Source: Niabella sp.
GTDB lineage: Bacteria > Bacteroidota > Bacteroidia > Chitinophagales > Chitinophagaceae
Assembly: GCA_017744795.1 (NCBI GenBank)
Contig: JAGIAQ010000017.1
Span: forward strand, 1-48,360
DNA length: 48,360 nucleotides
Direction of reading: 5' to 3'
A program made the position numbers and the translations under genes. This document shows positions 8,856 to 18,115 of the stretch, piece after piece. Below the pieces are notes generated by a model. The model had not been told where the DNA came from. It did no database searches and was given only the letters and a program-made list of their open reading frames with translations. Positions within the stretch are counted from its first letter, which is position 1. Each line of letters begins with the position of its first letter.

Positions 8856-11800
8856 TTAAAAACTGGCTTGCAGGCCAAACACAAGCGTGCGTGCCAGTGG
8901 TGTACGCCCATAATCAACGCCATTGCCAAATACGCCACCGATATCGTCACCATTATCACCGTTGCTGCGGCCTAAATCCGGGGTATAGCCGGAATATTTG
9001 GTAATGGTAAACAGGTTATCAGCCGCTACAAAAACGCGCGCCTTCTTTAAACTGGCTTTGCTCAGCCATGCCTTAGGCAGCGTGTAGCCCAGTTCCAGTG
9101 TTTTGAGGCGGAAGAAGGAGCCATTCTCTAACCAGCGGTCGCTTGTACGCCGCCAATTCGTATTATCATCTGCAAGAGAATAGCGGGGAATGTTGGTGTT
9201 GGTATTGCTGGGTGTCCAGGAGTTCAATACCGCAGTAGAATAGTTTCTAAACTCATTGGTTTGCTCCATTCGAGCCCGGGTATAATTGTAAATTTTGTTA
9301 CCGTACATGCCATCAAAGAAAAAGGCCAGGTCAACGCCTTTATAATCCAGCCCTCCGCGAATACCATAAGCCAACTTAGGGAAGGGACTGCCAACATACT
9401 GTGCATCATCACCATCGGTAATTTTTCCATCGCCGTTAAAGTCGATATATTTAATATCTCCCGCTTTGGCCTTGGGTTGTATTATGGTGCCATCTGCAGC
9501 TTTATACGCCTGCGCTTCCGCATCGGACTGGAACAATCCGTCGGTTTTTACCAGCCAAAAACCACCGATCGGGTAGCCGATCCTGGCCCAGTTGATGATA
9601 CCTTCTCCTCTTGGATTTGCGCCTGAAAACTCTTTGTTACCACCCACGGTTATCGCTTTTACACTGTTTTTAACCGTTGAAGCGTTTACGCCAATATTGT
9701 AATGCACCTGACCAACAGCATCGCTGTAATTGGCTAAAAACTCAAAGCCTTTATTGTCGATATCTCCTGCGTTCATATAGGGTTGACCCTTCAGGCCGGC
9801 AGAAGGCGCTTGTTGAATATATAACAATACACCGCTCGTTTGGCGCAGGTAATAATCAGCGGTTACGGTGAGTTTATTTTTCAAAAAGGCCAGATCCACC
9901 CCTATGTTTTGAGTCGTTGTTGATTCCCAGCTAAGATCAACCGGCGAAACCCAGTTAACATTGTTAATGGCCCCTTTCCACAGCGCATTGCCCTGTATAT
10001 AGTTGATACCGTTGGTAACCGAGCTCTGTGTACTGTAATTAGCAATATCCTGGTTGCCCAGGCGTCCATAGCTGGCTCTGATCTTGAATTCGTTAATGGA
10101 GCTTTTCAGCGGTTCAAAAAAGCTTTCATTGGAAAGGTTCCACCCCAGAGCAAAGGAAGGGAATACCCCGTAGCGATGCCCTTCGGCAAATTTGGAAGAG
10201 CCGTCCCGGCGCAGCGATGCGGTAAACAGGTAGCGGCTATCGTAGCTGTACACCAACCGGCCAAACTGCGATTCCAGGGAAGCCACCTGCAAACTGCCGC
10301 CGGTTTTTTGGTTATCTAAAGCCCCCGCATTGATAGCGTCGGTTCCTGCAGGCAGATTATCTCGCGATACATTAAATGCCCTGTCCTTATTTTCCTGGGC
10401 AGAATAACCGGCTAAAACGTTGAAGCTATGTTTACCAAAAACCCGGTCAAAATGCAGGGTGTTTTCAACGAGCCATTGGTTGCCAAAACCGGCGCTTTCG
10501 CCCAAAAACGAAGGGTTAATAGCTGTTCCATCGGCAAGAGGCTGCATCCGTTGGTATCCCCGGCCAAATCCGCGGCTAATGCCCACATTCAACCGGTATT
10601 TCAGCCCTTTTACAAACAGATCTACCTCGCCATAACCATTCAACATGACATCTGTTTGATACTGGTGCTGGTTCCGTGTGTTGAGCCATCCCACCGGGTT
10701 AGCCAGATTTTTCATCCAGGGAGCATAGGTTGCATAGCTGCTCGGCTTTGTAGAATCATAGATGGCCATCAGGGGATTCTGGCGCAGGATGTCCGTAATT
10801 GTCAAATCTGAATACTGCCGGTCGCCCGATTTTATGATAAAGGTATTTCCTAAACGAAGATGATTGTTAAAAAAGTCAAACGTGTTTTTAGCACGTACGT
10901 TAAACGCTTTATAACCGGTTGTTTTTAAAATACCCTGCTGGTCCTGGTACCCCGCCGAAACACTATAGGTGGAGTGTTCACCACCACCGGATATGTCCAG
11001 ATTGATCTTGTTAATGGGAGCCGTGTGGAACGATTCACCCTGCCAGTCGGTATTATTGTTCATGCTCTCTGCCTGGGGAGGTAACGTTCCCTGTGCCTTT
11101 ATAAAAGTTTTCCATTGCGGACCGTTCATCAGGCCTAGTTTTTTAGGCAGGCTTTGCACACCGGTAAAAGCATTGAGGCTAATAACGGTCGGACTGTTTC
11201 TGCGTCCTCCTTTGGTGGTAATCAGCACCACTCCGTTGGCCGCGCGGCTACCGTAGATGGCTGCCGCCGAAGCGTCTTTCAACACATCGATAGAGGCAAT
11301 ATCATTGGGATCCACCAGGTTAATATCCCCAAAAACACCATCAATTACATATAAGGGCGCGTTACTACCCAGGGAGCTTAACCCTCGAATGTTGATGCTC
11401 ATTCCGGCACCAGGCTGCCCACCTCCGTTACTAACCGTTACGCCGGCGATGCGTCCCTGCAGGGCGCCGGTAACCGACTTTGCCAAATTGGCCTGTAGGT
11501 CCTTACCCGTTACCGCAGCTACAGCACCCGTAAGATCTTTTTTCTTTACTGTACCATAACCGATTATCACTACTTCGTCCAGCTGGCTTTTGCCGCCGGC
11601 CTGTAGCGAAACCGTTATGGCTTCGTTGTTCTTAACAGCTACATCTGTGGTTTCCATTCCCGAATAAGAAAACTCAAGCGTTTGGCCTTTTGCGGCATCA
11701 ACGCTAAAATTTCCGTTCTGATCTGTTACAGTAGCTGTTTTTGTTTCCTTTACTGTAACAGTAGCGCCGGCCAGGGGACTATTGTCTTTATCCCGTACCG

Positions 11801-11882
11801 TTCCTTTAATTTGTAGTACCTGCTGCGCCCATGCAATATGACACGCAGTTCCTAGTAGCAGTATGAGTATTAGTTTTTTCAT
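8856..11882 (-). CDS. SusC/RagA-family TonB-dependent outer-membrane transporter (PUL1)
   Basis: A 1008-residue outer-membrane protein: Sec signal peptide (residues 1-19, ending AWAQ), CarboxypepD_reg-like beta-sandwich (about 24-95), TonB-box region with the SusC hallmark LDEVVIIGYGTVKKKDL (101-117), plug domain (about 118-230, including RGLSSLGSNAPLYVIDGV), then a 22-strand beta-barrel ending in a terminal Phe (VFGLQASF), as required for barrel assembly. No STN domain is present, so it is not an anti-sigma-coupled transducer. It imports oligosaccharide using TonB energy together with SusD-1. It is the first gene of PUL1, and a 1032-base gene-free region with palindromes lies upstream. An intact reading frame and normal length argue for function. 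Confidence 0.94.
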   Translation of the reverse strand: MKKLILILLLGTACHIAWAQQVLQIKGTVRDKDNSPLAGATVTVKETKTATVTDQNGNFSVDAAKGQTLEFSYSGMETTDVAVKNNEAITVSLQAGGKSQLDEVVIIGYGTVKKKDLTGAVAAVTGKDLQANLAKSVTGALQGRIAGVTVSNGGGQPGAGMSINIRGLSSLGSNAPLYVIDGVFGDINLVDPNDIASIDVLKDASAAAIYGSRAANGVVLITTKGGRRNSPTVISLNAFTGVQSLPKKLGLMNGPQWKTFIKAQGTLPPQAESMNNNTDWQGESFHTAPINKINLDISGGGEHSTYSVSAGYQDQQGILKTTGYKAFNVRAKNTFDFFNNHLRLGNTFIIKSGDRQYSDLTITDILRQNPLMAIYDSTKPSSYATYAPWMKNLANPVGWLNTRNQHQYQTDVMLNGYGEVDLFVKGLKYRLNVGISRGFGRGYQRMQPLADGTAINPSFLGESAGFGNQWLVENTLHFDRVFGKHSFNVLAGYSAQENKDRAFNVSRDNLPAGTDAINAGALDNQKTGGSLQVASLESQFGRLVYSYDSRYLFTASLRRDGSSKFAEGHRYGVFPSFALGWNLSNESFFEPLKSSINEFKIRASYGRLGNQDIANYSTQSSVTNGINYIQGNALWKGAINNVNWVSPVDLSWESTTTQNIGVDLAFLKNKLTVTADYYLRQTSGVLLYIQQAPSAGLKGQPYMNAGDIDNKGFEFLANYSDAVGQVHYNIGVNASTVKNSVKAITVGGNKEFSGANPRGEGIINWARIGYPIGGFWLVKTDGLFQSDAEAQAYKAADGTIIQPKAKAGDIKYIDFNGDGKITDGDDAQYVGSPFPKLAYGIRGGLDYKGVDLAFFFDGMYGNKIYNYTRARMEQTNEFRNYSTAVLNSWTPSNTNTNIPRYSLADDNTNWRRTSDRWLENGSFFRLKTLELGYTLPKAWLSKASLKKARVFVAADNLFTITKYSGYTPDLGRSNGDNGDDIGGVFGNGVDYGRTPLARTLVFGLQASF

Positions 11883-12090
11883 ACATATGGCTTATTTGGT
11901 GAAAAAATAGGAGGTAAAAATAGAGCGGCTCCTATGAAGTTCGTTTCAAAATAAACTCAACATGATTGAACTAATAACTCAATTTGAAATCCGTATTTGC
12001 GGGCACCGGCTTTCATATAGAAGCCTTTACAGTGGCTGGTTTCAGATGAGATGAAGCAAGTAAGTCAAAACCTGGTGTGATAATTCGGGC

Positions 12091-12163
12091 TGATTTAAAT
12101 CATGAAAAAAACGGGTTTATTGTACAATAAACTCATCTGATTTGAACAATTTGCTCATGAGCA
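12091..12163. promoter_or_regulatory. cluster of three perfect palindromes upstream of SusC-1
   Basis: Three separate perfect palindromes lie within 73 bases: TGATTTAAATCA (12091-12102), GTTTATTGTACAATAAAC (12115-12132) and TGCTCATGAGCA (12152-12163). Their centres are 27 and 34 bases apart, and the nearest is about 209 bases upstream of the SusC-1 start. Each could bind a dimeric regulator, and the middle one could form a hairpin. The genes for an AraC protein and an HTCS, both potential binders, lie just beyond. Function is inferred only from symmetry and position. Confidence 0.4.
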
Positions 12164-12455
12164 TTTCCCCGGTTAGCCGAACGATAAAATGTAAAATAAA
12201 AAATATTGAACAAAGGGAATGTAAAAGTAGATTGGTTTTCAGCAATGAAAATTTCTAATTGATAGCGGTGCCCTTTCTCATTTCTTATTCGAATCTGGAC
12301 GTACCATCCTCGAATATTTTTCATTGGTACCTCAATGTCGTTTTCTTCAAACTTTTAGAACGGATTGATCCTATCCTATGGCCACATTTTCGAGTTCGGC
12401 GAAAAACAACGGGGCGAATCCCTTTCAATCGAAACCTTTCTATTGAGCCATCCGG

Positions 12456-12660
12456 GCCCGAAGGGCGCAATGTGCATAGCCTCCAGCGTTAGCTGGGGGC
12501 CAACGGGTAGGTAGCAAACGGCCCCAGCAGGGGTCGAATGTTTAATGTTTCGAGAGGCTCCTGCGTTCAACAAACACGTTCGACCCTTTCAGGGCAGTGC
12601 CCTCTACGCATCTGTTACCCCTGGCTGCGCCAGGGGCTATGTACATTATGCCCTTCGGGC
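12456..12660. repeat. REPIN-like nested palindromic element
   Basis: About 205 bases fold back on themselves in layers. GCCCGAAGGGC (12456-12466) mirrors GCCCTTCGGGC (12650-12660). The hairpin CCAGC-GTTA-GCTGG (12483-12496) mirrors CCCCTGGC-TGC-GCCAGGGG (12618-12636), and the adjoining segments GTGCATAG and CTATGTAC match across the centre. The core arms GGGTCGAA (12531-12538) and TTCGACCC (12579-12586) also pair. This is the layout of two REP-type units in inverted orientation. Similar GC-rich units ending in CCCTTCGGGCA are, from memory, dispersed in many Bacteroidota genomes and can be mobilised by RAYT transposases; no transposase gene is present here. Confidence 0.65.
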
Positions 12661-12914
12661 AATGCGATAAGGTCGATTCATCACGATATAAACGCTGAGG
12701 ATATATCAAATTATTTTAATCACTTTCATGAGGTCTGTCCACTCGATAGGATCAATCGGGAATAAAAAAGAGAGCCATTAGATTTTGGGGGGTACGTTCA
12801 GATACTTTCTACCCAAATAAAAAACGTCAAAAAGAACAAATACCAAATGTTATTGAAATAATGCTCTTCTGTATTCCTTATTCAATATGTTACATTCTAC
12901 ATTTCCACCTGGTG

Positions 12915-13787
12915 CTAGATCACCAGTTTTTGCTTTTTATGATTATCCCGGTACTCCGCAGGGTTCATCCCATTTGCCTTTTTGAAAACACGGTAAAAAT
13001 AGGATATGCTGTTAAAACCGCATTGATCGGAAACGCTTTGGATCGAGGCCCCGGTTTTTAATAAAAGAATGGCCGTTTTTACCCGGCAATCCAGCAAATA
13101 ATCCGTAAAGCTCATCTGCGTTTGCGCATTCAAAAAACGGGCAAAGGTAGAGCGGCTCATGTTCAGGAGCCCGGCTATATCATCGATCCGGATGGTTTCG
13201 GTAATATGTCCCGTCACATATTCGTGCAGCCGGTTCAGCAGCTCTACATTGCGGCTGACCTCCGGAGGCTCGCCACTGGCCAGCTCCCGGCAATCAGTGC
13301 ACTTCGATAGCTCATACAACAGGATAAATAAACGCATAACCGAATAAAAGCCATCGTTTTCCATAGTAATTACCTGCAGCAGCGGCTGGATCTTTTCAAT
13401 AGCAGCCGGACCAAAACACAAGCCCTTAGCGGCGCTTTTAAACAGGTGTTTCAGGCTTTGAAACTGATTTTTATTAAGGTATTGCTCGATCAGCTGCGGA
13501 TGAAACTGAATGGTAATTTCATGGATATTCGTGAGCTTACACTGCCCGTCCATCCAGGCATGTTTCAGTTCCGGGTTTGCAATGAACACGAGGTCTTTAT
13601 CGCCGATCGTTTCCACTGAATCGCCGATCACCCGCTGCGCGCCCGTGGCTCCGGATACGAAATTGATCTCGTACTCCGGGTGCACATGAACCGGAAAGGT
13701 GAAGCTGGTCTTCCTTCTGTCAAAAACAACAAAGCAATCTTTGTCTGACAGGGGCGATTTTTCTCTGTAAACTTCCGGTAAGATCAT
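12915..13787 (-). CDS. AraC-family transcriptional regulator with cupin sensor domain
   Basis: A 290-residue cytoplasmic regulator. The N-terminal half is a cupin-like ligand domain (FPVHVHPEYEINFVSG, residues about 32-48; then FIANPELKHAW). The C-terminal about 100 residues form the double helix-turn-helix of AraC proteins: TIRIDDIAGLLNMSRSTFARF for the first, and GASIQSVSDQCGFNSISYFYRVFKKANGMNPAEYR for the second, which is the most conserved signature of the family. It probably controls a carbohydrate locus in response to a small sugar. It is divergent from the HTCS gene (136-base shared promoter region) and lies upstream of PUL1 in the same orientation, so PUL1 is the simplest target. No specific ligand can be assigned. 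Confidence 0.9.
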   Translation of the reverse strand: MILPEVYREKSPLSDKDCFVVFDRRKTSFTFPVHVHPEYEINFVSGATGAQRVIGDSVETIGDKDLVFIANPELKHAWMDGQCKLTNIHEITIQFHPQLIEQYLNKNQFQSLKHLFKSAAKGLCFGPAAIEKIQPLLQVITMENDGFYSVMRLFILLYELSKCTDCRELASGEPPEVSRNVELLNRLHEYVTGHITETIRIDDIAGLLNMSRSTFARFLNAQTQMSFTDYLLDCRVKTAILLLKTGASIQSVSDQCGFNSISYFYRVFKKANGMNPAEYRDNHKKQKLVI

Positions 13788-13923
13788 CTCTGCATATTAT
13801 TTACTTCCGTTAAGGCCATTGCCAACACATTAAGGAAATACATCATAAATTATCGTTATAAAAATAGGATTAAAGCATCAAAAAAAATACCCCCAACCTG
13901 AATTGTGCTTAAATTAGCCGGCA

Positions 13924-16900
13924 ATGAAGAGAGGAGTCTTTTGGATACTATTTTCCTGCTTACTGTTTTATCACTTTGCGTTGGCGCAACCAATAACAGG
14001 CATTACTGAAAACAAATATTTCAGAACCATCTCAGTAGCTCAGGGTCTGTCGCAAAGCACCGTATTTGTTGTACAACAGGACCGGATCGGATTCATCTGG
14101 GTGGGCACTCCGGAGGGACTGAACCGTTATGATGGTAAAACCTTTACTATTTTCCGTCCGAATAAAAAAGATAATCACAGCCTTTTCTCCAGCTATATAA
14201 GAAGCTTGTATCCAGACCAGCGGGGATCCTTATGGATCGGCGGCAACAAAGGCGTTAGTGCCTATAGTTACAAAACGGAACAGTTCGACAATTATCCTTT
14301 GCCTGTAAAACCTGGAGAATGGTATATTTCCAGCATTACTGCCGGCCCAAACAACCGGCTGTGGATTGCCGCCAACACCGGTGAGATCTATTATATGAAT
14401 CCGGCAACCAATCGCTTCACCGCTTTTCCTTATCGTGTAAACGGCATTCCCATTAATACCATTCAGCAGTTACTTTTTATTAACAACCATTTATTTTTAG
14501 CTACAGATAAGGGTGTGTACGATCTGGACCCTGCAACAAAAACGGCGACCGCCCTGCAACCGGAACTCATTAATGCCAGTATCAATACTTTACAGCAGCA
14601 AGGGCAGCGCCTTTGGATGGGCTCCGAAAACGGCGGGCTTTTTTGTTTAGACCTGAATACCGGCCAGGTTACCCGGTACATTCACCAGCCGCAAACCGCC
14701 AACAGCCTTATTGACAATGATATCCGCAGCCTTGCCTGGGATCAGGAAGGAAACCTGTGGATCGGTACATTCCGGGGGCTTTCCATCCTGGACACTCGCA
14801 GTGGACGCTTCAGCAATTTTGATCATCAATCGGACCGGCAGCTTACCTTAAGTCAGAATTCTGTACGTTGTATTTTCAGAGACCGGCAAAACGGCATGTG
14901 GCTGGGCACTTTTTTCGGCGGACTGAACTATTACCACAAGGACGATATCCGTTTTAATATCCTCAGCCAAACCACCGGCAGTGTATTGCTGAACGACCAG
15001 GTGGTAAGCATCATAAAGGAAGATCCGGCGCAAAACATCTGGATCGGCACTAATGATAAGGGGCTGGATATCTGGAACCGCAAAACCAACCAGCTCACTT
15101 ATCTGATGCACTCGGAAACCAACCCGAATAGCATTAGTTCAGACAATATCAAATCCATAGCATTTGACAAGAACGGCAATGCGTTGATTGGCACGTTTAA
15201 CGCAGGTTTAAATGTGATCGATAAAAAAAGCGGAGGCATTAAAAAATACCGGCACAACCCCAGGGATACCGCTTCCATCAGCAGTGATATGGTGCACGCA
15301 TTGCTGCACGATCAGCAGGATCGCATCTGGGTCGGTACCCGGTCCGGACTCAGCCGTTTTGATCCCCAGCAACAGCGTTTTATCCGTTTTGGTCAGGACT
15401 TTCCCGGAAAACAACTGAGCTCGGAAGGGATCACCTCCTTGTTACAGGATCATAAAGGGCGTATTTGGGTGGGTACCATCAATGGCATGAACGCTTTTGC
15501 CCCGGACCTGAGCCATTTGGATGTATTTGCCGGCAGCACGCTGTCTAACGAGCTGGTCAATTGTATCGCAGAAGATCAAAGAGGCCGTATTTGGGTGGGC
15601 ACAAGAGATGGGCTGAACCTTTTTGACGAACAACAGCACCGGTTTATACCCTATACCGACCCGGATCATTCCATTGAAGGCGGCATTTTTGGGATTCAGC
15701 CGGATAATGCGGCAGGCATCTGGATCGCAACCAGCAAAGGCCTGATCAAACTGAACGATCAATTAAACAAAACGGAGGTTTTCAACCGGGAAACAGGAAT
15801 GGGCAGCATGCAGTTCAGTCTCCCCGCTTTTTGCAAAACCGGCGATGGTCTTCTTCTTTTCGGCGGACTGAACGGCCTTATTTATTTTTACCCCCAATCG
15901 CTCCAGCTAAAACCTTTTGATCTCCGTATCACCTTTACCGGTCTGGACATTTTTAATACGCATGTGGCTCCGGGCAGCAATTATAATGCGCTGGACAAAG
16001 CTATTGGCGAAGCCGGTATCGTAACCCTTTCGCATGAATACAAACAGTTCACGATCTATTTCAGTACGTTCAACTTTATCGCGCCCAACAGCATCCAGTA
16101 TCAATACCGGCTAAGGGGTTTTAATAACAACTGGCAGTTCTGCGAAAACATACCCAAGGCCACTTTTACCAATTTAAAGCCCGGTAATTACACGTTTGAA
16201 GTGCAGGCCATCGGCCCGATGGGCGAAAAGAGCCCCGTCAGCACCCTGCAGGTCCGGGTGCGGCCGCCCTGGTGGCAAAGCAACGGCTTTTATTTATTAG
16301 TGGTGCTGATGCTGGCAGCGATCAGCTATATCGCGTATCGTGTCATTAATGAACGCATTAAAGCAAAATCGGCATTAAAAAGAGAGCGGAGCGACCGGGA
16401 AAAAGCAGAATACCTGAGCCAGATGAAAATGGATTTTTTCACAAACATTTCCCATGAGTTTAAAACACCGCTTACCCTTATTATTGCGCCGTTGGAAGAA
16501 ATGCTGGGCAAAGCGATCCCTGAAAAAAAACTGCGTAAATACCATGAACGTATGTTGGGAAACGCCAAAAGACTTTACCAGCTGGTAGATCAACTGATGG
16601 AGTTCCGGAAAACCGAAAACGGTTTGAAAAAACTGGAACTGGCTGAAGGCGACATTGTTGCCTTGCTGCAAGAGGTGTATGCTTCTTTCCTTGAACTCTC
16701 CCGGCAAAAGGGAATCAAATACTTTTTTAAGGCGAACCGGTCGGAATTCCATTGTTCTTTTGACAGGGATGCTATCGAAAAAATATGCAACAACCTGCTG
16801 TCGAATGCTTTTAAATACACAAAGCAGGATGATGCTATTGATCTGTGCTTTGAGCTCCGGAATGATCAAATGGTTATAACGGTGCGCGACACCGGGCCGG

Positions 16901-17982
16901 GAGTGGCTGCAGTAAATCATGAACGGGTATTTGAGCGCTTTTACCAGGTGCATCATTCGGATGCCCACCGGGGCTCCGGCGTTGGGCTTGCCTTTGCAAA
17001 AAGCCTGGCAGAACTGCATCATGGCAATATTTCCATTGAAAGCGAGCCGGGTAAAGGAACCGCATTTATAGTTCGGTTGCCGGAGGGTCGCAATCAATAC
17101 CGGGCGGAGGATTTTACAGCGGAGCACCAATACACCCTGCTGCTGGACAACCTGACTGCCACCGCGTTTGACAGCAATGAGACTAACGAAGGTTTGCCCG
17201 AACCGCCTGCGCCGCATGATCAGCAATTGCTTATTGTTGACGACAATGAGCAGATTGTGGAGTACCTGGCCGGCTACTTTGGAAACCAATTTAACATCAC
17301 TAAAGCTTATAACGGTGCGGAAGCATTGGAGCAGGTTGAAAAACAAGCGCCGGATATTATTATTTGTGATGTGATGATGCCCGGAACCGATGGTATGCAG
17401 TTCTGTAAAAAAATAAAACAGAACATCATAACCTGCCATATCCCCGTGATCCTGTTAACCGCCAGAAATGAAGCGGCCAATCAGGTTAAGGGGCTGGAGG
17501 CCGGCGCCGATGATTATGTAACCAAACCGTTTTCGCTACCGGTGCTGGAGGCCAAAGTGCAAAATATTATCCGCTCCCGCAGACGTTTAAAAGAATACTA
17601 TTCCTCGGCTACAGAGATCGTCCCGGAGAATATTGCGCTGAATACTCTGGATGAGGAATTTTTACGCAATGCCATTACCATTATTGAGGAAAGCCTGAAT
17701 GATCCTGAGTTCTCCGTGTTGAAATTCAGCCGGAAAATTGGCATGAGCCGGTCCAGCCTTTACCTGAAATTAAAAGCGATCACCGGCGAATCCACCACCG
17801 ATTTTATTAAACGGATCAAATTCAAAAAAGCAGCAGCGCTTTTGGAAAGCAAAGAATATTCTGTTACTGAGGTTGCTTATATGTCAGGGTTCAGTTCCCT
17901 TTCTTATTTTTCAACCTCCTTTAAACAATATTTCGGCTGCCTGCCGACAGAATACCTTTCCAATAAGCCAACCGAGCCTTAA
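13924..17982 (+). CDS. hybrid two-component system sensor/regulator (HTCS)
   Basis: A 1352-residue single-chain sensor and transcription factor. Order: signal peptide (1-21); periplasmic two-bladed propeller sensor made of many WxGT-type repeats (for example WVGTPEGLNRYDG, WIGTFRGLSILD, WVGTRDGLNLFD) to about residue 660; Y_Y_Y domain (about 715-780, YQYRLRGFNNNW); one membrane helix (about 787-808); HisKA with phospho-acceptor His844 in NISHEFKTP; HATPase_c with NNLLSNAFKYT, RDTGPGV and GSGVGLAF; receiver domain with phospho-acceptor Asp1149 in IICDVMMPG and Lys in VTKPF; C-terminal AraC-type HTH (about 1240-1345, SVTEVAYMSGFSSLSYFSTSFK). All catalytic residues are present. In B. thetaiotaomicron a protein of this class senses heparin disaccharides and activates the heparin locus, so control of the 19-42 kb genes, and possibly PUL1, is likely. 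A ROK gene follows by 133 bases. Confidence 0.95.
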   Translation: MKRGVFWILFSCLLFYHFALAQPITGITENKYFRTISVAQGLSQSTVFVVQQDRIGFIWVGTPEGLNRYDGKTFTIFRPNKKDNHSLFSSYIRSLYPDQRGSLWIGGNKGVSAYSYKTEQFDNYPLPVKPGEWYISSITAGPNNRLWIAANTGEIYYMNPATNRFTAFPYRVNGIPINTIQQLLFINNHLFLATDKGVYDLDPATKTATALQPELINASINTLQQQGQRLWMGSENGGLFCLDLNTGQVTRYIHQPQTANSLIDNDIRSLAWDQEGNLWIGTFRGLSILDTRSGRFSNFDHQSDRQLTLSQNSVRCIFRDRQNGMWLGTFFGGLNYYHKDDIRFNILSQTTGSVLLNDQVVSIIKEDPAQNIWIGTNDKGLDIWNRKTNQLTYLMHSETNPNSISSDNIKSIAFDKNGNALIGTFNAGLNVIDKKSGGIKKYRHNPRDTASISSDMVHALLHDQQDRIWVGTRSGLSRFDPQQQRFIRFGQDFPGKQLSSEGITSLLQDHKGRIWVGTINGMNAFAPDLSHLDVFAGSTLSNELVNCIAEDQRGRIWVGTRDGLNLFDEQQHRFIPYTDPDHSIEGGIFGIQPDNAAGIWIATSKGLIKLNDQLNKTEVFNRETGMGSMQFSLPAFCKTGDGLLLFGGLNGLIYFYPQSLQLKPFDLRITFTGLDIFNTHVAPGSNYNALDKAIGEAGIVTLSHEYKQFTIYFSTFNFIAPNSIQYQYRLRGFNNNWQFCENIPKATFTNLKPGNYTFEVQAIGPMGEKSPVSTLQVRVRPPWWQSNGFYLLVVLMLAAISYIAYRVINERIKAKSALKRERSDREKAEYLSQMKMDFFTNISHEFKTPLTLIIAPLEEMLGKAIPEKKLRKYHERMLGNAKRLYQLVDQLMEFRKTENGLKKLELAEGDIVALLQEVYASFLELSRQKGIKYFFKANRSEFHCSFDRDAIEKICNNLLSNAFKYTKQDDAIDLCFELRNDQMVITVRDTGPGVAAVNHERVFERFYQVHHSDAHRGSGVGLAFAKSLAELHHGNISIESEPGKGTAFIVRLPEGRNQYRAEDFTAEHQYTLLLDNLTATAFDSNETNEGLPEPPAPHDQQLLIVDDNEQIVEYLAGYFGNQFNITKAYNGAEALEQVEKQAPDIIICDVMMPGTDGMQFCKKIKQNIITCHIPVILLTARNEAANQVKGLEAGADDYVTKPFSLPVLEAKVQNIIRSRRRLKEYYSSATEIVPENIALNTLDEEFLRNAITIIEESLNDPEFSVLKFSRKIGMSRSSLYLKLKAITGESTTDFIKRIKFKKAAALLESKEYSVTEVAYMSGFSSLSYFSTSFKQYFGCLPTEYLSNKPTEP

Positions 17983-18115
17983 AATAGTCAAAAATCATCC
18001 ATTTCTAAAGAAATAAAACCATTTTTGAACCCTTGTTTTTGTCGTTGCGCTTTATTTTGAAGTCTGTATGGGGGACGCTTTTTTGTCTTCCGGCTGGTAT
18101 TATTAAACAGAAAAG

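Larger units (their letters stand above)
11883..12914. other. 1-kb gene-free region upstream of SusC-1
   Basis: No credible coding region is seen between the SusC-1 start and the 3' end of the AraC gene; small open frames here cross palindromic repeat DNA. The part next to SusC-1 should hold its promoter, but no clear TAnnTTTG/TTTG pair was found on the minus strand. It contains a cluster of palindromes (12091-12163), two AATGTAAAA-type strings (12187-12198 and 12217-12228) and a 205-base nested inverted-repeat element (12456-12660). The stretch 12670-12914 shows nothing I can assign. Confidence 0.6.

Noticed and set aside
12259-12765. Several 60-80 codon frames in the region upstream of SusC-1
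   Set aside because: They cross the nested palindromic element, and no two agree with a plausible start, codon use or family.
16375-17439. Long open frame on the minus strand (354 codons)
   Set aside because: It is antisense to the kinase and receiver part of the HTCS, whose motifs are continuous; the antisense translation has no family resemblance.
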